Under the pieces are notes generated by a model. It did no database searches. It was not told the origin of the DNA and saw nothing but the letters and a program-made list of their open reading frames with translations. The translations under genes and the position numbers were made by a program. Positions 15,732 to 18,674 of a stretch of DNA of 18,674 nt are shown here, piece after piece. Position 1 is the stretch's first letter; every line of letters begins with the position of its first letter. This stretch comes from Kiritimatiellia bacterium. Lineage in GTDB: Bacteria; Verrucomicrobiota; Kiritimatiellia; UBA8416; JAIOPI01. Location of the stretch: the NCBI GenBank assembly GCA_028822745.1, contig JAPKCZ010000009.1, forward strand, positions 1-18,674, in the 5' to 3' direction.

Positions 15732-15783
15732 CGTTACAAGTGATTGCGTATGCAGTTTTGGTGTAGGACGGGAACGTTACCCG
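15730..15783. repeat. Repeated AACGTTAC motif, one copy in a CGGG-N7-CCCG inverted repeat
   Basis: AACGTTAC occurs at 15730-15737 and 15773-15780, 43 bases apart (about four helical turns). The second copy is framed by CGGG (15769-15772) and CCCG (15780-15783). The first overlaps the -35 candidate of the helicase gene. They lie in the divergent gap 15693-15855 and could bind one regulator; otherwise this gap shows no gene. Confidence 0.3.
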
Positions 15784-15839
15784 CGTCATGATCGCCTGTC
15801 GCCACTCCCTGTGTGCGGGATTGCGGTGAGGGCTCCACA

Positions 15840-15861
15840 TAGCATGTAATTTGTTATGCTA
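15840..15861. repeat. Inverted repeat over the DUF2341 start codon
   Basis: TAGCAT (15840-15845) and ATGCTA (15856-15861) form a perfect 6-bp inverted repeat with a 10-base centre; the right arm contains the ATG at 15856. It may be an operator or a message hairpin covering the start. No Shine-Dalgarno is seen in the centre. Confidence 0.3.
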
Positions 15862-16449
15862 GTGACTCACAGCCCACAGAGAGGTGTCTTCAGCTCGGCG
15901 TGCCTCGCGCTGCTCATTGCGACGGGTGTCGCGTCCGCAGATTACACGGCGTGGTCTCATCGCTTGTCTATGGTGTTCTCTCCGGGGACCGCCGGTGGGA
16001 CACTGACGAATTTTCCCGCGCTCGTGAAACTCAGTGCCGATATCACCGGATTTGACTATGCGCAATTCGCGGATCCGGGGGCTGCTGATTTACGCTTCGT
16101 GAACAGGGCTGACGGGGCGGAACTTGTCTACGAGGTCGAGCAATGGAATCCTGCCGGCACGTCGTTTATCTGGGTGCGCATACCCGCCCTGAGCCAGGGC
16201 ACGATCGTCGACGCGTATTGGGGCAACGCGTTTGTCTCCACTCCCGCGTATGTGGGTGATGGAAGCGTCTGGCAGAGCAGCTATCTCGGGGTATGGCATC
16301 TCCATGATGACCTCTACGATTCGACGGCGGCGGGCAACGACGCCACGCGCAAGCCCAGGATCGACATCCCGACGGCCACGACCAACAGGCCCACGTGGAT
16401 GCGCGCCTGCGTGGCGCCGCTGCAGCGGTCTGCAAGTCCGTGCGCGTAG
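15856..16449 (+). pseudogene. DUF2341-domain secreted protein, truncated and fused to unrelated sequence
   Basis: The frame opens with a signal peptide (FSSACLALLIATGVASA|DYTAW). A DUF2341 domain follows from about residue 30 to 155: WSHRLSMVFSPG, LTNFPALVKLS, DLRFVNRADGAELVYEVEQWNP, FIWVRIPALSQGTIVDAYWGN and YLGVWHLHDDLYDSTAAGNDAT. DUF2341 is a beta-sandwich found in large surface proteins, often followed by a LamG/concanavalin-like domain; GVWHLHDD..DSTAAGNDAT is the usual lead into that domain. Here likeness stops near 16350, and the remaining 35 codons read through the antisense of a spermidine-synthase-like fragment. The normal rest of the gene is absent. The start has no clear RBS. A short secreted DUF2341 product could still be made, so 'pseudogene' means truncated relic. 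Confidence 0.72.
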
Positions 16450-16540
16450 ACATAGCCGCCTAACAACAGCACTTGGTAAACGAGCATCGAGGCTGTCCAC
16501 ACCATCGGGCTTCCGCCAAAGCGTGGCAGCAGAGCCTTGG
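16350..16540 (-). pseudogene. Inverted fragment of a spermidine-synthase-like polytopic membrane protein
   Basis: Read on the minus strand, this stretch encodes AKALLPRFGGSPMVWTASML, then VYQVLLLGGYVYAHGLADR and ARIHVGLLVVAVGMSILGL. This matches the first two transmembrane helices of the spermidine-synthase-like membrane proteins of the LLPRFGGSPxVW type. The residues before it (SPNVFACRNIR) and after it (RVASLPAAVES) do not fit the family, and the latter are antisense of the DUF2341 gene. So only about 60 codons from the N-terminal region remain, with no start, no rest of the membrane domain and no synthase domain. Ends are given to about 15 bases. It is head-on to the DUF2341 relic, so the junction near 16350 is a recombination point. 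Confidence 0.62.
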
Positions 16541-16781
16541 CCCGGATGTTACGACAAGCAAATACGTTGGGCGATAAGGATTTTGCTTCCCTAATCGAGT
16601 TCAACGCGCATCGTTCTTCGTTCTGTTTCGCTCCCACGCTTTTGACGTCATGTCGACGGGGAGAGGCGTTGTTGGAGGATGAACGGACCTTTATTGATCA
16701 TTCCAAATCGTCGGCATTCATTGTCCGAGAGCAGGCGCTGTAAGGGGCACGAGTGATTACGTTGAGCCCTAGGCTAGACGC
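16541..16781. other. Spacer without a supportable gene
   Basis: A 68-codon plus-strand frame (16537-16743) is open here but begins inside the inverted fragment, has no ribosome binding site and no family likeness that I can name. I see no hairpin with a T run, no promoter of note and no mobile-element ends. It is most likely debris of the rearrangement. Confidence 0.45.
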
Positions 16782-17018
16782 ATGGTTGAGATGAGCGAGC
16801 GTGAATCGGGTGGATTTGAAAATTGGATGTTTGGGCTGCTGCTGTTGCTCCCTGCTCTCTACCTCTTTAGCTACGGGCCGATGAGCAGTCTTTATTACAA
16901 CAGTTCGATTGATGCGTTCGACATGGTGTTTGACATCGTCTACCTGCCGATTGATCTCCTCTATACATGTACACCAATGGACGTCCCTATTGACTGGTGG
17001 GAGAACGTCTGGGACTAG
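16782..17018 (+). CDS. Small membrane protein of unknown function (78 aa)
   Basis: MVEMSERESGGFENW is followed by one hydrophobic helix (MFGLLLLLPALYLFSYGPM, residues about 16-34). A polar, aromatic tail follows (LPIDLLYTCTPMDVPIDWW). The ATG at 16791 (MSERESGG) is an equally good start; neither has a clear RBS. The general pattern (a short N-terminus, one helix ending in Y-G-P, then LP-x-x-LLY-x-x-TP) resembles short hypothetical proteins I associate with PVC bacteria, but I cannot name a family. The stop is at once followed by a hairpin terminator, which supports a real gene. Confidence 0.55.
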   Translation: MVEMSERESGGFENWMFGLLLLLPALYLFSYGPMSSLYYNSSIDAFDMVFDIVYLPIDLLYTCTPMDVPIDWWENVWD

Positions 17019-17034
17019 GCCTGACGGCCTTTTT
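17017..17034 (+). terminator. Short intrinsic terminator after the 78-aa gene
   Basis: AGGCC (17017-17021) and GGCCT (17026-17030) pair around TGAC and are followed by TTTT. The 5-bp stem is short but GC-rich, and it begins within the TAG stop codon. Confidence 0.5.
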
Positions 17035-17108
17035 GAGGTAAGGTCGATCTGACTTGCTGATCTCGCTGTCTTTGAGAACGAAAGCCACGTATCGCATTTC
17101 AATGTCAC

Positions 17109-17387
17109 ATGGAGGAGCAACTGAAAGCGCATCAACTGAACCACTTAGATGGAACTCGTTTCTGTCTCGTTTGTATGAACGTGCTGAATGAGGCGACACA
17201 AGACGTTAAGCTGACGCCGATTCACGGCGTGGCGAAGGTGCTGCCGGATTGTTTGGTCGTCGTCGAGCCGTCCGGGAGTCAACACGTCATCCCTGAATCG
17301 GCCATTCCTTCCATCCTGGCAAGCGATGGGACGGAGCTACTCGAAGACGCCGACTACTACGTCATCGTCAAGATCGGCGTCCTTTAG
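17109..17387 (+). CDS. Small soluble protein of unknown function (92 aa)
   Basis: 92 aa, no signal peptide, no transmembrane segment. It has a CxxC pair (FCLVCMN, C20 and C23) near the N-terminus that could bind metal or be redox-active if partnered. A compact hydrophobic/beta pattern follows (VAKVLPDCLVVVEPSG, HVIPESAIPSILASDG, DADYYVIVKIGVL). The end YYVIVKI looks like a closing strand. No good RBS precedes the ATG. I do not recognise a named family; the even pattern and the terminator downstream (17461-17491) suggest a real gene rather than a chance frame. About 130 bases without a gene follow and hold that terminator. Confidence 0.55.
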   Translation: MEEQLKAHQLNHLDGTRFCLVCMNVLNEATQDVKLTPIHGVAKVLPDCLVVVEPSGSQHVIPESAIPSILASDGTELLEDADYYVIVKIGVL

Positions 17388-17460
17388 CGCAAAACGCAAG
17401 GCGTGGAAATGTCGCAACTGTTTGGGATGGACTAATGACGTCGGAATGCGACAGGGTTTC

Positions 17461-17491
17461 CCAACGCAGACTGCGCGTTGGCATTTTTTTC
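17461..17491 (+). terminator. Intrinsic terminator after the 92-aa gene
   Basis: CCAACGC (17461-17467) and GCGTTGG (17475-17481) form a 7-bp stem with a 7-base loop, followed two bases later by eight T (17484-17491). This is the clearest terminator in the window. It ends 30 bases before the next start (17521). Confidence 0.78.
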
Positions 17492-17520
17492 TGTGGACGA
17501 TTAACGCGAAAAGAAACGAC

Positions 17521-18197
17521 ATGGACACCCTGCTTCACATCACAAACGGCGACTGCGCGGGCGAACGCCTGACGAAGGCCGGACTGCCAGGATCGATACT
17601 TGTTTGGCGTGATGTGCTCTACGATGGATCCCGGAATCCGGGTTGGCCAACGGATGATACGTTCGAGGCGCGAGCAGAGTTTCTCTCGCATTCCACGGGC
17701 TCGGGCAGCTCCAACCTGATCAGCTTGCCTCGTTGTATGACAAGCGCCATTCCGTCACCGATGAAGCGTTTCGTTTCGCCGCGATTGTCGACAAGGCATT
17801 CGCAACGCAAGATGCGGACTTGTTTGCTGAACTCACGACAATGTCTGATGCGCCTCTTCCATGGGTCCCCGCGGCTGTCGGGCGCTGGCAAGAGGAGCAA
17901 CCGAACGCGATCACAGGGTTGGGGAAACTCGAGCGCCTCGCTCTCGCTGCGATGCGTGAGGGCTGCGCAACACCGAAAACGGTTTTCGCGTTCGCGTCTG
18001 CCGCGGAGACACCACCGCAGTACTAGGGAGACACCACGTTGTGGGCCAAAATCAACGATCTTGCAGATCGCGTGCCCCCGCTGGTGCTGATTGAAGGCCC
18101 TGCGAGCCGGTTGCCTCAGAGGGGTCGTGATGTTTCACTGGATGAGTTTACGATTTCGACTCTGCCGGCGGTTGAGCAAATACAGGAAAGACAATGA
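17521..18197 (+). pseudogene. DUF1835/DUF3658 protein, pseudogene (internal deletion, frameshift, in-frame TAG)
   Basis: The N-terminus MDTLLHITNGDCAGERLTKA, then GLPGSILVWRDVLYDG and ARAEFLS, is the DUF1835 opening. The middle of that domain, including the expected V-L-W-F-(E/D)-x-x-L-(F/Y)-D-Q segment, is missing. Likeness resumes at 17691 in another frame with FHGLGQLQPDQLASLYDKR, then LPWVPAAVGRWQEEQP and GLGKLERLALAAM, which belongs to the end of DUF1835 and to DUF3658. That frame is cut by TAG at 18024-18026 but goes on in register as GDTTLWAKINDLADRVPPLV to a TGA at 18195. The family usually has a hydrophobic residue there, often tryptophan, so TGG to TAG is the simplest reading. The join lies around 17685-17705 and removes probably some 70-90 residues. 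The function of this domain pair is not known. No full-length product is possible without two corrections. Confidence 0.75.
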
Positions 18198-18674
18198 GCG
18201 CAGATTGTGTGACGCCGAGCACCAGGAGACGTGCCATTGATCGGATCTGCCTAGCCATGAGTTGCGCAATCGTTGCCGCATTCTGCTTTGCCGTTGAGCG
18301 ACCTGTGCATGGAGCGCAAAAGAATCTGCCCATCAAGGGCGAGGTCTTTACGGTTGAAGGGCGAACGGCCTTTTTGATCCTACCGGAAACGACGGCCCCA
18401 GGAGATCTTATCCCTTGGGTATGGTACGCGCCGACACTACCCCGGCTCCCGGGGAACGAGGAGCGCTGGATGTTTAATCAGTTCCTGACCAATGGCATCG
18501 CGATCGCGGGCGTGGATGTGAGCGAATCGTATGGCGGTCCAAAGGGCACGGCGACGTATTCGGCTCTCTATGCAGAGCTTGTCGAAAAGCGTGGAATGTC
18601 GCCAAAGGCGTGTCTGTTAGCGCGCAGTCGCGGTGGGCTGATGCTCTATAACTGGGCCGCGGAATACCCCGGCT
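18194..18674 (+). CDS. Secreted alpha/beta hydrolase, N-terminal part (runs off the window)
   Basis: 160 codons are seen. The start overlaps the TGA of the DUF1835 relic as ATGA, with AGGAAAG (18184-18190) three bases upstream. A basic N-terminus (STRRRAIDR) and a hydrophobic run (LAMSCAIVAAFCFAV) make a signal peptide with cleavage near VHGA|QKN. The mature part fits an alpha/beta-hydrolase of the polysaccharide-esterase/prolyl-oligopeptidase-like group: PWVWYAPTLPRLPG, then NEERWMFNQFLTNGIAIAGV, DVSESYGGPKG, and the nucleophile elbow LLARSRGGLMLYNWA with S145. The elbow has alanine in place of the first glycine of GxSxG, as in the ARSRGG or GRSRGG form known from this group. The acid and histidine would lie beyond the window. 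Substrate unknown, perhaps a plant or algal polysaccharide ester. Confidence 0.82.
   Translation, partial: MSADCVTPSTRRRAIDRICLAMSCAIVAAFCFAVERPVHGAQKNLPIKGEVFTVEGRTAFLILPETTAPGDLIPWVWYAPTLPRLPGNEERWMFNQFLTNGIAIAGVDVSESYGGPKGTATYSALYAELVEKRGMSPKACLLARSRGGLMLYNWAAEYPG

Noticed and set aside
16537..16743. 68-aa plus-strand frame after the inverted fragment.
   Set aside because: It starts within the relic, has no RBS and no pattern that I can link to a family; it may be debris.
16458..16780. Possible integron attC site or cassette array: GCCTAAC at about 16459, GTTGGGC near 16564 and GTTGAGC near 16760, with small plus-strand genes following.
   Set aside because: GCCTAAC lies inside the coding sequence of the spermidine-synthase-like fragment (LLLGGY), the inner arms do not pair, and no such core precedes the 92-aa gene or the DUF1835 relic. 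Two GTTRRRY matches in 2 kb are expected by chance. No integrase is seen.
17326..18090. Single open frame of 254 codons over the 92-aa gene end and the DUF1835 region.
   Set aside because: Only its stretch from 17521 to about 17690 looks like a protein family; the parts before and after are out-of-frame readings of the 92-aa gene and of the DUF1835/DUF3658 C-terminal part (arginine/serine-rich, low complexity).

Overview
The window looks like chromosomal DNA of a Gram-negative bacterium, most likely from the PVC superphylum (Kiritimatiellota, Verrucomicrobiota or Lentisphaerota). The reasons are the mix of families (DUF2341, a TPR-PgaB-like fusion, an Exb/Tol-type channel with a signal peptide, a MBOAT/AlgJ-like pair, a DUF1835/DUF3658 relic, a spermidine-synthase-like membrane relic), the frequent lack of a clear Shine-Dalgarno sequence, and many secreted proteins. 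The phylum is an inference from recognised families, not from a marker gene. I see no rRNA, tRNA, CRISPR array or insertion sequence.

Layout. 1-3482 (minus): the N-terminal part of a small secreted protein of unknown function, then a large secreted TPR + PgaB-like protein whose deacetylase metal-binding residues appear lost while its C-terminal glycoside-hydrolase-like half is well kept. 3483-3677: a divergent promoter region with a good sigma70-like promoter on the plus strand. 3678-9132 (plus): a tight four-gene operon made of a MotA/TolQ/ExbB channel protein, an ExbD/TolR protein, a long periplasmic TPR protein, and a membrane-anchored protein with a TonB-like layout (N-terminal transmembrane helix, long proline/acid-rich linker) that ends in a von Willebrand factor A domain with an intact MIDAS. 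Two of its junctions are ATGA overlaps. This operon is the best candidate for an undescribed system: an ion-driven motor whose output arm carries an adhesion or assembly domain in place of a TonB C-terminal domain.

9129-15692 (minus): a SWIM-SNF2 helicase, an AlgI-type MBOAT O-acyltransferase and an AlgJ/AlgX-like SGNH protein with an extra C-terminal domain. The last two form a polysaccharide O-acetylation pair. The AlgJ-like gene converges on the VWA gene, and the two TAG stops share one CTAG.

15693-18674: a degraded region. A DUF2341 gene breaks off near 16350 and runs straight into an inverted fragment of a spermidine-synthase-like membrane protein. Two small hypothetical genes follow (78 and 92 aa), with hairpin terminators. 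Next comes a DUF1835/DUF3658 pseudogene with an internal deletion, a frameshift and an in-frame TAG, and then the start of a secreted alpha/beta hydrolase that overlaps the relic's end by ATGA. The contrast between the intact first 15.7 kb and the broken tail suggests a rearrangement-prone boundary.
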